Source: Oscillatoriales cyanobacterium USR001
GTDB lineage: Bacteria > Cyanobacteriota > Cyanobacteriia > Cyanobacteriales > Microcoleaceae
Assembly: GCA_001698425.1 (NCBI GenBank)
Contig: MBRE01000046.1
Coordinates: 1 to 64,000 of the forward strand
DNA length: 64,000 nt
Direction of reading: 5' to 3'
The position numbers were made by a program, and so were the translations under genes. Below, piece by piece: positions 28,024-36,155 of the stretch. The first letter of the stretch is position 1. The number at the start of each line of letters is the position of its first letter. A model generated the notes under the pieces. That model was not told the origin of the DNA, ran no database searches, and worked only from the letters and a program-made list of their open reading frames with translations.

Positions 28024-29646
28024 GTGATAGATCTGGAATGTTTAGCTTACGGCGCAGGTCATGGAGAGGAAGGCCTTTGCTTGTTAGTGCGGATGGGACC
28101 GCATCGGATTTTACTAGACTGCGGCCTAGAAGACATTTCACGACTTCCCGCCTCACAAAATTCCTTACCAGCAGACTTTGTAATTTGCAGTCACGCCCAC
28201 GCCGATCATGCTAGAGGCTTGTTAGCTCTGCATCAGTCTTTCCCAAAATTGCCCATTTATGCCAGCACGGTAACAACCCAACTGCTACCCCTCAATTGGC
28301 CAACTTTAACCCCTAGCGAACAACCCCAATTTTGTCAGACATTTCCTTGGCAAAAGCCAATAGAAATTCGTAAAGGCTTAGGCGTGCAATTATTCCCCTC
28401 TGGACACTTGCCGGGAGCCTCATCTATACTGCTAACTTGGGCTGCACCCAATCGTACCTACTCGCTGGTGTATACGGGAGATTTTTTTCTATCTAATTCT
28501 CGGTTAGTGGAAGGTTTACCCTTGGGAGATATTAAAGGGCTGAAGCCAGATGTGTTAATTGTTGAAGGTAGTTATGGAACATCGCGCCATCCCCATCGCC
28601 GCCAATTAGAAAATCAATTAGCAGAGCGGATTCATCGAGCGATCGCCGATGGTTACTCAATCTTATTACCAACATCGGCTCTCGGTTTAGGTCAAGAATT
28701 ACTGATGTTATTGCGAAGTCACCACTATTTCACCGGTCGAGATTTAGATATTTGGGTTGATGGTATTGTTGCCAATGGTTGTGACGCTTATCTGGAGCTA
28801 TTACCCCATTTTCCAGCAGCAGTCCAGAATTTTGCCCAACACCAGCCCTTATTTTGGGATGAACGAGTCCGGCCTCGTTTGCGCCGCCTATCACCGGAAC
28901 AGCGCGATAATTTAGGGAAAACACCGTGCATTTTGATCGCTGACCAAACGGCAGATTTAAGTCTCTACATCACCGAAAAAAGCGGGGCTTGGATTTTGCT
29001 TTTGCCTCAAAAACCGGGATATCCACCTAAGATGTGGCCAGAAAATTTACAGTTATTGGGACTTCGCGGTGTTGAAACTTACTTACTGGCGGAGCATTCT
29101 GATGGCCCCGGTACTACGCAATTAATCCACAATTTGCGTCCTCAGCATATAATTTTTGTTCACGGTTCCCCGACTTATTTAGCTGATTTGGCTAACTTAG
29201 ATGAGTTGCGAAACCGTTATCAACTACATACCCCAGCCAGCGGAATGCTGGTAGAATTACCTATTGGCGAGACATTTTTGCAACCGGCGATGCCTGAAAC
29301 TCATTATCAGGGAGAGTTAGCAGAAATGGGAGCAGAAGTAGCAATTAGTTTACCGAATAATGTCACCGCCGATCCGCGCTGGTCAAATTTTGCGGATACG
29401 GGGTTGGTGGAGGCTCGTTGGCAGGGTGATGAATTGGTATTGCGGGGGTTGTCGCAGCGAGAAATAATTGGTGTTGGTAGCGATCGCCCTTTGCCAGTAG
29501 AGCTAGAATGTTGTGGAAACTGCCAACACTTTCGCGGACAGCGTTGCTGGAGTCAGCTATCCCCTTTGTTTGGTTTTAAGGTGACACCTGACGGCTATTG
29601 TCCTGTATTTGAGTCTATTCATAGTGTCGATCGCTTACAAGACTAA
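28024..29646 (+). CDS. MBL-fold, beta-CASP-like hydrolase with C-terminal Cys cluster
   Basis: This protein of about 540 residues has the metallo-beta-lactamase motif HAHADH (57-62), preceded by RILLDCGLEDIS, then SGHLPGASS and VYTGDFFLSNSRLV. The middle, with VEGSYGTSRHPHRRQLENQL and SILLPTSALGLGQELLMLL, resembles the beta-CASP insert of RNase J/CPSF-type nucleases, and IIFVHGSP resembles a later motif. The C-terminus adds CCGNCQHFRGQRCW and GYCPVFE, a possible metal site. A nucleic-acid hydrolase role is inferred. The frame is open from TTG 28003; GTG 28024 is chosen for the GGGGGG ribosome site just before it. Confidence 0.85.
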   Translation: MIDLECLAYGAGHGEEGLCLLVRMGPHRILLDCGLEDISRLPASQNSLPADFVICSHAHADHARGLLALHQSFPKLPIYASTVTTQLLPLNWPTLTPSEQPQFCQTFPWQKPIEIRKGLGVQLFPSGHLPGASSILLTWAAPNRTYSLVYTGDFFLSNSRLVEGLPLGDIKGLKPDVLIVEGSYGTSRHPHRRQLENQLAERIHRAIADGYSILLPTSALGLGQELLMLLRSHHYFTGRDLDIWVDGIVANGCDAYLELLPHFPAAVQNFAQHQPLFWDERVRPRLRRLSPEQRDNLGKTPCILIADQTADLSLYITEKSGAWILLLPQKPGYPPKMWPENLQLLGLRGVETYLLAEHSDGPGTTQLIHNLRPQHIIFVHGSPTYLADLANLDELRNRYQLHTPASGMLVELPIGETFLQPAMPETHYQGELAEMGAEVAISLPNNVTADPRWSNFADTGLVEARWQGDELVLRGLSQREIIGVGSDRPLPVELECCGNCQHFRGQRCWSQLSPLFGFKVTPDGYCPVFESIHSVDRLQD

Positions 29647-29669
29647 GGATTGATTAGGGTTGATTGCTA

Positions 29670-29792
29670 TATAGCAATCCTAAATCAATTGTAAAATTTT
29701 TAGTCCTCTTGACCCCACCCTTGCCCTCCCCTTAGCAAGGGGAGGGTTGGGAGGGGTTCTAGTTTTTTTACAACTCATTTAGGACTGCTATA
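29670..29792. repeat. MITE with terminal inverted repeats between convergent genes
   Basis: The left end TATAGCAATCCTAAATCAA and the right end (inverse) TATAGCAGTCCTAAATGAG match over about 27 bases with few differences. Both termini end in TA, as in IS630/Tc1-type elements. The interior holds the hairpin CTCCCCTT-AGC-AAGGGGAG. The 123-bp element encodes nothing and fills the gap between two convergent genes. Confidence 0.72.
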
Positions 29793-29819
29793 TCCAAATA
29801 AACTAAAAAGTATTGGGAA

Positions 29820-30425
29820 CTAATTTAATCCTACCATCCAAACCAAAAATCCTAAAATTTGTTCTACCGGTGGTAAAGAATAAATATTCAAGTCGATAGT
29901 CACTTCAAATCCAGAAAGTTTGAGAAATTGCCATTGAAGACCATTACTAACAGAACCATAGAGGATAGGTAATGGTTTTTGTTTAGCTTCATTAAATTTC
30001 TGTGCTGCTACCATTTCCGCAACACACTGACTGATTCCTGTTTTCAAATCAGCCTGTTTTGCCTCGACAATGACAATGGCTGGTGCTTCAATTGCTAATT
30101 GTTCCGTAGAAAGACTGATCAGAAAGTCGCAGCGCCCATTCAATCCCAGAGATTCATCCACGTTGAAATCTTCCCCGGAAAATATACTAATTTGACGGTT
30201 GAGAAGGCGGCGAACTTCTACAAGGACTGGGCTAATAATTAGTTCCGATCTGGCTTTTTCGCTGCCTGTCGCTACCGCAAGTGGTAAAGTTTCTTCAAGA
30301 GTTGCAGCCAGAGTATTGCTGGGTTGGATGGGGACAATTTCAGGGAGAAACCTGATTCCTTCTATTGTGGTTAAATTGAAAGCTTCTTTAACCTTTGTGA
30401 TGGTGGTGAATTGACTGTATGGCAT
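29820..30425 (-). CDS. Hypothetical protein with PD-(D/E)XK-like core
   Basis: This 201-residue protein carries a plausible nuclease core: Glu61 in KARSELIISP, Asp100 in LNGRCDFLIS, then IVIVEAKQ (Glu121, Lys123), followed by a helix with QCVAEMVAAQKF. The spacing resembles the N-terminal domain of type I restriction HsdR subunits and cyanobacterial stand-alone relatives. No helicase or partner methylase is near, so it may be an orphan. The frame opens eight residues earlier; ATG 30425 (MPYSQF) is preferred as the more typical start. Exact family not recognised. Confidence 0.7.
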   Translation of the reverse strand: MPYSQFTTITKVKEAFNLTTIEGIRFLPEIVPIQPSNTLAATLEETLPLAVATGSEKARSELIISPVLVEVRRLLNRQISIFSGEDFNVDESLGLNGRCDFLISLSTEQLAIEAPAIVIVEAKQADLKTGISQCVAEMVAAQKFNEAKQKPLPILYGSVSNGLQWQFLKLSGFEVTIDLNIYSLPPVEQILGFLVWMVGLN

Positions 30426-30493
30426 AATGTGGGGCGGTTTTCTCGGCAAAACTTACATGAAATAATTAATTCAAAACTCCAAAGGAGATTTGA

Positions 30494-30562
30494 GAGAAAC
30501 CGGGTTGTAGCTTTAAGAGCAAACCCGTGAAGCATGAACATTAGTTCAGAAACCCGGTTTCT
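30494..30562. repeat. Palindromic repeat, family B, copy 2
   Basis: Arms AGAAACCGGGTT (30494-30505) and AACCCGGTTTCT (30551-30562) enclose a diverged core with an extra half-arm (AAACCCG). Related to 15108-15173 and 51769-51834. Confidence 0.6.
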
Positions 30563-30624
30563 ATTCAAGTTCTCAAGAATTACTCATTTTCCTGTTTTTA
30601 CCCCATATTCCCTATCCCTAACCT

Positions 30625-30936
30625 CTAATCCCCACTAGAGTCAGGATAGTGGTGTCGAATTTGTTCGGCTTCTGGACAATCATCCGAAACTAAGGGTTCA
30701 TAGTTACCTCGCGGCACTGAAGCTAATTTTTGAGTAACAGCCCCAATACTTTCCAGGCGTACCATTTCTTCCCATGAGCAAACTTCGTCTTCTTCTTCTG
30801 TTTCATAGCGGAGAGTCACCAAATCTCCTTCTATGTCCAAGATCCGAACGCGCTCAATCCAACGCTGCTGATCCCGCAAGAAAATAGAAACCTCACGACC
30901 ATCACAACAGAGTTGATAGATTTTGCGCTGTAGCAT
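30625..30936 (-). CDS. Small conserved cyanobacterial protein (DUF6679-like)
   Basis: This 103-residue protein contains MLQRKIYQLCCDGREVSIFLRDQQRWIE, VRILDIEGDLVTLRYETEEEDE and CSWEEMVRLESIGAV. The pattern of short beta strands recalls a small SH3/Sm-like barrel and the cyanobacterial DUF6679 family (moderate recall). An AGGAG ribosome site precedes the ATG. The 250-base gap upstream has only HIP1-type sites. Function unknown. Confidence 0.72.
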   Translation of the reverse strand: MLQRKIYQLCCDGREVSIFLRDQQRWIERVRILDIEGDLVTLRYETEEEDEVCSWEEMVRLESIGAVTQKLASVPRGNYEPLVSDDCPEAEQIRHHYPDSSGD

Positions 30937-31187
30937 TTGTTACTTCTCCTGAGCATTTTACTTGCTCAAAAAGTCGGCTGTTTATATGGTTGAGACGGTA
31001 TTAATGCCCGTCCGCTGACACAACTAATATTAGCCGATCGCAGGAAAGTTTGGACAAAATCCGTAATAAATTAAGCAAATAGCGATCGCGGATCGGCAAA
31101 ATAGTCATTTCACCGGTATCGATCGCTACTTTATGCGATCGCGTAAGGTTCAGCTTTGGCAAATCGTTCGGTACGTTTGGGAATTAT

Positions 31188-32804
31188 TTAAGGAGTTGTG
31201 GGCGATCGCGCCATCTCTAAATGCTTCTTTAAAGTCTCCACAGGTAAGGGTCCTTTTAAGTGACTCCAAGGCAAAATTAAATCCAATTCCCACTCAGTAT
31301 AAACATAAAAATCCATCTCCGGCAATTGTCCCCGCAACTCCTTAAAAGCACGGCGATAACTACCCAAAGAATCCCCATAATGTCGGACTAATTCTAACAA
31401 TTTTGATAACCGTCGATCGCCCCGCGATAACAAAGCCTGAATCACCGACCAATTATAACTTTCTGGACGAAATTCTAACCCCAATTTCCCTAAATCTTTA
31501 TCTAACAATTTCAACCTTTTCTCAGCATCTTTATTCACCCCAAACCACTGAAACGGCGTGTGAGATTTCGGAACAAAAGTGCTACAACCTAAAGTTAAAC
31601 GCAAACCGGGAGCCGCTTTTTTAATATCCCGCATCATCCCCACCGTCTCACTTAAATCTGCCAATTCTTCTCCAGGAATTCCCACCATCCCATAAAGTTT
31701 AATCCCTTTTAATCCCCCAAGTTTAGCATTAATAGCAGTCTGAATAATTTCATCATTGCTCAGTTTTTTATTGACAATTCTACGAACTTTCTCGCTCCCA
31801 CTTTCTACCGCAATAGTAATCGATCGAGTATCGCGTTTAGCCAAAGTTTCTGCTAACTTTACTGTCACCGTATTCGTTCTTACCGAAGAAATACTCAACC
31901 GAATATCATCATATTTGGGTTGACTCAAATAATCTAATAATTGCTCAAATTCTGGATGCTGAGTTACAGAAGCACCTAACAAACCCAAACGATTTGTCAC
32001 GGCTAAACCCTTTTCAATTGCTGGGATTAAAGACTCTTCTAAACTAGCAGTTCTAAAGGGTAAAGTTAGATAACTTGCTAAACAGAAACGGCACATTTCT
32101 GGACAACTGCGAACTACCTCTACCATGTAAATATTTTCCCAAGCTGCTTTTTCTGTCACCACAGTTGAAGCAGATAAAACATTACCGCGATAAGTCTGTT
32201 TTTCCACCTGTGGAGGAACTTCTAAATCTACTGGTAAAATAGACTTGATATTACCAGTCGGGTCGTAATAAGTTACTTCATATAAACTGGGAACATAAAC
32301 ACCTGGTACTTTTGCTAAATGCCTAAGTTTAGTTTGTTTATCCGCAGTTCTAACTTCTTTATAAGCCTCAATAAAATCACCTAATAAATTTTCACCATCG
32401 CCTAGCAATATCGCATCAAAAAAATCAGCAAATGGTTCAGGATTAGCAGTAAAAACTGGACCGCCGCCAAATATAATTGGTTGACCATCTGTGCGTTTTA
32501 TTGCCCAAATAGGTAATTCTAAAAATTCTAATAAATTCAGAATATTCACATAATCAAGTTCCCAAGATAAAGAAAAACCAACTAATTCTGGTTGTCTTGG
32601 TAATGGTTCGTGAATATCAGTAAATAAACGGCTAACTTCAAGATCGATTCGTGCGACTAAAGTTGCCCAAACCACTTGATAGCCAAGGCTAGTGATGCCA
32701 ACAGTGTACTCATTGGGAAAAGCAAAAATTGTCGGAATAGCGTCAGCGTTAGGGGTTGCTGGCGTAAATAAAAGGCGTTCATAAGAAAATAAATCAGAGT
32801 TCAT
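31188..32804 (-). CDS. B12-binding domain radical SAM protein (TIGR03960-like)
   Basis: This protein of about 538 residues has an N-terminal cobalamin-binding-type Rossmann region (TVGITSLGYQVVWATLV, VGFSLSWELDYVNILNLLE, PIIFGGGPVFTANPEPFADF) followed by a radical SAM core with the cluster motif CPEMCRFC (Cys 234, 238, 241) and later GIKLYGMVGIPGE. The family is widespread and its substrate unknown; related proteins carry out methylations or methylthiolations. The frame opens at 32828; ATG 32804 (MNSDLFSYERLL) is the likely start. It stands alone on this strand. Confidence 0.86.
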   Translation of the reverse strand: MNSDLFSYERLLFTPATPNADAIPTIFAFPNEYTVGITSLGYQVVWATLVARIDLEVSRLFTDIHEPLPRQPELVGFSLSWELDYVNILNLLEFLELPIWAIKRTDGQPIIFGGGPVFTANPEPFADFFDAILLGDGENLLGDFIEAYKEVRTADKQTKLRHLAKVPGVYVPSLYEVTYYDPTGNIKSILPVDLEVPPQVEKQTYRGNVLSASTVVTEKAAWENIYMVEVVRSCPEMCRFCLASYLTLPFRTASLEESLIPAIEKGLAVTNRLGLLGASVTQHPEFEQLLDYLSQPKYDDIRLSISSVRTNTVTVKLAETLAKRDTRSITIAVESGSEKVRRIVNKKLSNDEIIQTAINAKLGGLKGIKLYGMVGIPGEELADLSETVGMMRDIKKAAPGLRLTLGCSTFVPKSHTPFQWFGVNKDAEKRLKLLDKDLGKLGLEFRPESYNWSVIQALLSRGDRRLSKLLELVRHYGDSLGSYRRAFKELRGQLPEMDFYVYTEWELDLILPWSHLKGPLPVETLKKHLEMARSPTTP

Positions 32805-32937
32805 ATTAAGAGGGTTAAATGGGAGCATCCTGATGGGTGAAATGTATCTCAGGAACGAAGCATAACTGCATTAATTTCTGCTTTTAACTAATAATTTCTT
32901 TGCGGTCATACTTCGCCCCTGTAAAATAGTTGGGATT

Positions 32938-33192
32938 TTATTTATATTTAAGTTTCATCCCTAAAATTAGCAGATTAAGAGCCAAAGTAATTGTATTGGC
33001 AAGAATCAAAGCTAAATCATTACGCAGAATCCCGTATACTAACCAGAGGAAAATTCCTACACAGAAAAGAATTACCATTGAGACAGAGACATCTTTAGCG
33101 GATCGGGTTTTCCAGGTTTTAATTACTTGAGGCAAAAATGCGCCGGTGGTTAAGGAAGCAGCGGTTAGTCCTAAAAGTGTGATTGGGTCCAT
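32938..33192 (-). CDS. SemiSWEET family sugar transporter
   Basis: This 84-residue protein has three hydrophobic helices and the PQ motif FLPQVIKTWKTRSAKDVS, plus WLVYGILRNDLALILANTITL. SemiSWEETs dimerise to move sugars across the inner membrane (established for the family); the sugar is unknown. Length is typical (about 85-95). It is a single gene. Confidence 0.88.
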   Translation of the reverse strand: MDPITLLGLTAASLTTGAFLPQVIKTWKTRSAKDVSVSMVILFCVGIFLWLVYGILRNDLALILANTITLALNLLILGMKLKYK

Positions 33193-33342
33193 AGTATGAT
33201 TAAGAACGGGGTAAAGTGATAAAGGGAATGGGAAAGCGCGATCGCGCTTAACTCATCCTTGACGATTATACTGACTTACCTCAATCTTGATGGTTTTTCA
33301 GGAAAGATTTTACCCAAGCATCGCCAAACTAAAATTTATGTA

Positions 33343-33840
33343 CTATTCCATTAAATCATCTGCCGCCAATTCACCTGGATAAAAGCGATCGCTCAAAATC
33401 TCCTCCAATGAATAAAGACACTCTGGCGGAAAAGTTTTAATCGGTAAATTCGTTTCTCCTGCTGCAAAATCCCTACCATTTTGGTATATCTTTTGCAAAG
33501 CTTCGTTAAGATATGGCTTGAGGCTCGGATTTTCCTTCAGTAGTTCCTGAGTATCGCGACGTTGCACGCGAATCATATTTAACCAACTACGACTCCGCCG
33601 ATTAGATTGATATTCCCATTTTAATAAATGTCCAATCAAAATACTCAAACGATTTCGCAATTCAGAACGTTGCTGTTTTCCCAAAGATTCAATTTCCTCA
33701 ATTAAATTAACTAAATCAAGCTGACTCCATTTACTATTCCGTAAAAATTCCGCTTGTTCCTGAGTCCACGCATAAAAATCAGTCTCATAAAGACTTAGCG
33801 CCACATTTTCTATTTCTTGTTCAGTTTGTGATATCTGCAT
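33343..33840 (-). CDS. DUF29 family protein
   Basis: This 165-residue protein has the DUF29 pattern: LYETDFYAWTQEQAEFLR, LDLVNLIEEIESLGKQQRSEL, IGHLLKWEYQ and SWLNMIRVQRRDTQELL. DUF29 proteins are abundant in cyanobacteria and often sit near toxin-antitoxin or Uma2 genes, as here. The function is unknown. A Uma2 pair lies directly upstream on the same strand. Confidence 0.88.
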   Translation of the reverse strand: MQISQTEQEIENVALSLYETDFYAWTQEQAEFLRNSKWSQLDLVNLIEEIESLGKQQRSELRNRLSILIGHLLKWEYQSNRRSRSWLNMIRVQRRDTQELLKENPSLKPYLNEALQKIYQNGRDFAAGETNLPIKTFPPECLYSLEEILSDRFYPGELAADDLME

Positions 33841-33876
33841 CGCGTAATTTAAACCTTAAAACTGCTATTTTAATTC

Positions 33877-34470
33877 TCAAATCTCATTTTCATTCTGCAC
33901 CGGAAACACCCCCGACAAATCCAGAGACAAATCAGGAAAACCAGGAATTACTACCGACTCATTAGGCAAAATAATTCGCTTCAACCGATAACCAAACTTA
34001 TCTCGACTTTCCCGATAAGGCTCATTATAAACTTCTAACCAATTATCTACCAAATTAAAAATCCAGTAATCAGAAATTCCATCTTCAGCATAGATAGATA
34101 ACTTTCTTTTTTGGTCATAACTTAAAGTCGAATCAGAAATCTCAATTACTAACAAAATATCAGCAGGTTGCGGGTGAGAAGACAAATAATCATCAGCACG
34201 ATTTCTGGCAATAACTACATCTGGTTGAGGTTCACTGTCAGCAGGTAAAATAATTGGTTCTTGTCCCCGAATAGTCGCTCTTTCAACTAAAATTGTGATT
34301 AAAACGCTAAGCAAATTGGTATTACATACAGAATGAGGCGTTTGCTTCTTCGGCATTTTAATAATCTCTCCGCGAATCAACTCTAACCTTTCATCCGGTT
34401 CAAAAAAACCCAATTCTCCCAGACGGTGATATTCACTTAGAGTAAAACGTTTTACAGTAACAGTAGTCAT
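33877..34470 (-). CDS. Uma2 family (DUF820) putative endonuclease, pair member 1
   Basis: This 197-residue protein starts MTTVTVKRFTLSEYHRLGELGFF and contains RLELIRGEIIKMP, PQPDVVIARNRAD (Asp), ILLVIEISDSTLSYDQKRKL (Glu, Lys) and the IPGFPDLSLDL tail. All PD-(D/E)XK-type positions are present. It is about 85% similar by eye to the next gene, from which a 97-base spacer separates it. It belongs to a different Uma2 subgroup from the trio at 24551-26349. Confidence 0.87.
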   Translation of the reverse strand: MTTVTVKRFTLSEYHRLGELGFFEPDERLELIRGEIIKMPKKQTPHSVCNTNLLSVLITILVERATIRGQEPIILPADSEPQPDVVIARNRADDYLSSHPQPADILLVIEISDSTLSYDQKRKLSIYAEDGISDYWIFNLVDNWLEVYNEPYRESRDKFGYRLKRIILPNESVVIPGFPDLSLDLSGVFPVQNENEI

Positions 34471-34567
34471 ATTTCACCTAACTATTATGGGGTTACTACA
34501 TCCTACTATAACAACCTTCGGAAAAAATGACCAGTAAAATAATCAGCATTTAGCATTTTTTCACGGC

Positions 34568-35149
34568 TCACTGATTAGTTGGAAACACCCCCGACAAATC
34601 CAGAGACAAATCAGGAAAACCAGGAATTACTACCGACTCATTAGGCAAAATAATTCGCTTCAACCGATAACCAAACTTATCTCGACCTTCCCGATAAGGC
34701 TCATTATAAACTTCCAACCAATTATCAACTAAATTAAAAATCCAGTAATCAGAAATTCCATCTTCAGCATAGATAGATAACTTTCTTTTTTGGTCATAAC
34801 TTAAAGTCGAATCAGAAATTTCAACTACTAACAAAATATCCGCAGGTTGCGGGTGAGAAGACAAATAATTATCAGGACGATTTCTGACAATAACTACATC
34901 TGGTTGAGGTTCACTATCAGCAGGTAAAATAATCGGTTCCTGTCCCCGCACGCGGGCGCGTTTCCCCAACAGCAGAATTAACTCCTCAACTAGAACTGAG
35001 TTGCAAACAGAGTGTGGTGTCTTTTTAGTCGGCATTTCAATAATCTCTCCACGAATCAACTCAACCCGCTCATCCGGCCCAAAAAACCCCAATTCTCCGA
35101 GACGGTGATATTCAGCCAATGTAAAACGTTTAACAGTAACAGTAGTCAT
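34568..35149 (-). CDS. Uma2 family (DUF820) putative endonuclease, pair member 2
   Basis: This 193-residue near-copy of the downstream gene has the same motifs: MTTVTVKRFTLAEYHRL, PQPDVVIVRNRPD and ILLVVEISDSTLSYDQKRKL. The proteins differ mainly at HSVCNSVLVEELILLLGKRARVRGQ, a cluster of changes that may mark a specificity region. The frame opens at 35155 (MNMTT); ATG 35149 is preferred by alignment to its sister. A 58-bp dispersed repeat lies upstream. Confidence 0.87.
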   Translation of the reverse strand: MTTVTVKRFTLAEYHRLGELGFFGPDERVELIRGEIIEMPTKKTPHSVCNSVLVEELILLLGKRARVRGQEPIILPADSEPQPDVVIVRNRPDNYLSSHPQPADILLVVEISDSTLSYDQKRKLSIYAEDGISDYWIFNLVDNWLEVYNEPYREGRDKFGYRLKRIILPNESVVIPGFPDLSLDLSGVFPTNQ

Positions 35150-35160
35150 ATTCACCTAAT

Positions 35161-35218
35161 ATCTCCCTCTGTGTTCTCTGCGTTCTCTGTGGTTAAATCA
35201 TTCCGATGCAACGGTCAA
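35161..35218. repeat. 58-bp dispersed repeat, copy 2 (inverted)
   Basis: This is the inverse of 15930-15987 with about one mismatch. It contains CACAGAGAA units on the minus strand and sits between a Uma2 gene and the psbEFLJ terminator. Confidence 0.7.
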
Positions 35219-35254
35219 AGATATAATTCCTATACATCCTACTATAACAAAATA

Positions 35255-35284
35255 CAAAAAATCCCGCTCGTAAAAGAGCAGGAT
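35255..35284 (-). terminator. Rho-independent terminator of the psbEFLJ operon
   Basis: Read on the minus strand, ATCCTGCTC-TTTTAC-GAGCGGGAT is followed by TTTTTTG. It lies about 90 bases after psbJ. Two weaker hairpins, on GGGG/CCCC and ACCCTT/AAGGGT, lie between it and psbJ. Confidence 0.8.
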
Positions 35285-35375
35285 CATATCACAAATTAAC
35301 AAAAAAGTAAAGATTTTCAATTACTTTTACCCTTAAAAAAGGGTTAATTGGGGTAATTAAACCCCAAATTCTTCC

Positions 35376-35495
35376 TTACATAGAAGAACCTAAACCGGAG
35401 TAAGCACCGTAAAAGAAAAGACCCAAAATCGTAAGCACGCCGATGCCAGCAACAGTTGCGACAAGCCACAAAGGAATACGACCAGATTGAAGCAC
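35376..35495 (-). CDS. psbJ: Photosystem II protein PsbJ
   Basis: This 39-residue single-helix protein reads (GTG start) [17 protein letters not shown], then [17 protein letters not shown] and ends GLGSSM. PsbJ is a small thylakoid membrane subunit near cytochrome b559, needed for PSII assembly and plastoquinone exchange. The GTG start is chosen because it gives the conserved LQSGRIPLW start; an AGAGGTG sequence upstream can act as ribosome site. It is the last gene of psbEFLJ. Confidence 0.95.
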   Translation of the reverse strand: MLQSGRIPLWLVATVAGIGVLTILGLFFYGAYSGLGSSM

Positions 35496-35558
35496 AGCAA
35501 TCACCTCTTAAATCAAAACTAAGTAAATTCGACTCTCGAAATCCTACGCAAATCCCAA

Positions 35559-35681
35559 TTAGTTAAAGAAATAACTGGAAAACAGGATACCTAAGACAAA
35601 AATCAACAACAAACCCAAATAAAGAGAAGTCCGGTTTAACTCAACAGGCTGCTCATTGGGATTTGGACTACGTTCAGGCAT
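35559..35681 (-). CDS. psbL: Photosystem II protein PsbL
   Basis: This 40-residue protein reads [20 protein letters not shown], then a single membrane helix ([20 protein letters not shown]). It matches PsbL, which sits at the PSII monomer interface and stabilises QA function. It follows psbF after nine bases, with psbJ 63 bases downstream. Confidence 0.96.
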   Translation of the reverse strand: MPERSPNPNEQPVELNRTSLYLGLLLIFVLGILFSSYFFN

Positions 35682-35690
35682 GATTAACTC

Positions 35691-35828
35691 CTATCTTTGA
35701 ATAAACTGCATAGATGCGATCGCACCTAAAAAGAAAATCGTGGGCACAGCCAGGGTATGAACCGCCAACCACCGCACTGTAAAAATCGGATAAGAAACAG
35801 GCTCATTATTAGGAACTCTGCTAGTCAT
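35691..35828 (-). CDS. psbF: Cytochrome b559 beta subunit PsbF
   Basis: This 45-residue protein contains [20 protein letters not shown], with the haem-ligating His24, then [15 protein letters not shown]. With PsbE it binds the haem of cytochrome b559 in PSII. An AAGGAG ribosome site lies just upstream. It is 21 bases after psbE and 9 before psbL. Confidence 0.97.
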   Translation of the reverse strand: MTSRVPNNEPVSYPIFTVRWLAVHTLAVPTIFFLGAIASMQFIQR

Positions 35829-35849
35829 AATCTCAAACTCCTTTTCAAA

Positions 35850-36101
35850 CTACTTAGCAACAAACTGATCGACTTGTTTTTTAGCTTCAAACCGGTCAGA
35901 CACGATCGGTACTTCTTGGCGAGTTTGAGTAAAATACTCATTCGGGCGAGGAGTACCGAACACATCATAAGCCAAACCAGTTTGTACAAACAACCAACCT
36001 GCAATAAACAGCGCTGGAATAGTGATACTGTGAATCACCCAATAGCGCACGCTTGTAATAATGTCCCCAAACGGACGCTCACCTGTTGAACCACCAGCCA
36101 T
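35850..36101 (-). CDS. psbE: Cytochrome b559 alpha subunit PsbE
   Basis: This 83-residue protein reads [20 protein letters not shown], then [19 protein letters not shown] with haem-ligand His23, and a lumenal tail [18 protein letters not shown]. It is the essential alpha subunit of PSII cytochrome b559 and first gene of psbEFLJ. A TAGGAGG ribosome site precedes the ATG. ycf48 lies 54 bases upstream on the same strand, so assembly factor and subunits may share a transcript. Confidence 0.97.
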   Translation of the reverse strand: MAGGSTGERPFGDIITSVRYWVIHSITIPALFIAGWLFVQTGLAYDVFGTPRPNEYFTQTRQEVPIVSDRFEAKKQVDQFVAK

Positions 36102-36155
36102 TTAGATACCTCCTAAGAAAACATCTCAACACAAAATCTTTATGACATTTTACTA

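Noticed and set aside
31133..31345. 70-codon plus-strand frame overlapping the end of the radical SAM gene
   Set aside because: Mostly antisense to the radical SAM gene, with no ribosome site and no recognisable motif.
35300..35375. Separate regulatory RNA downstream of psbJ
   Set aside because: Two weak hairpins precede a strong terminator; this is explained by the 3' end of the psbEFLJ transcript.
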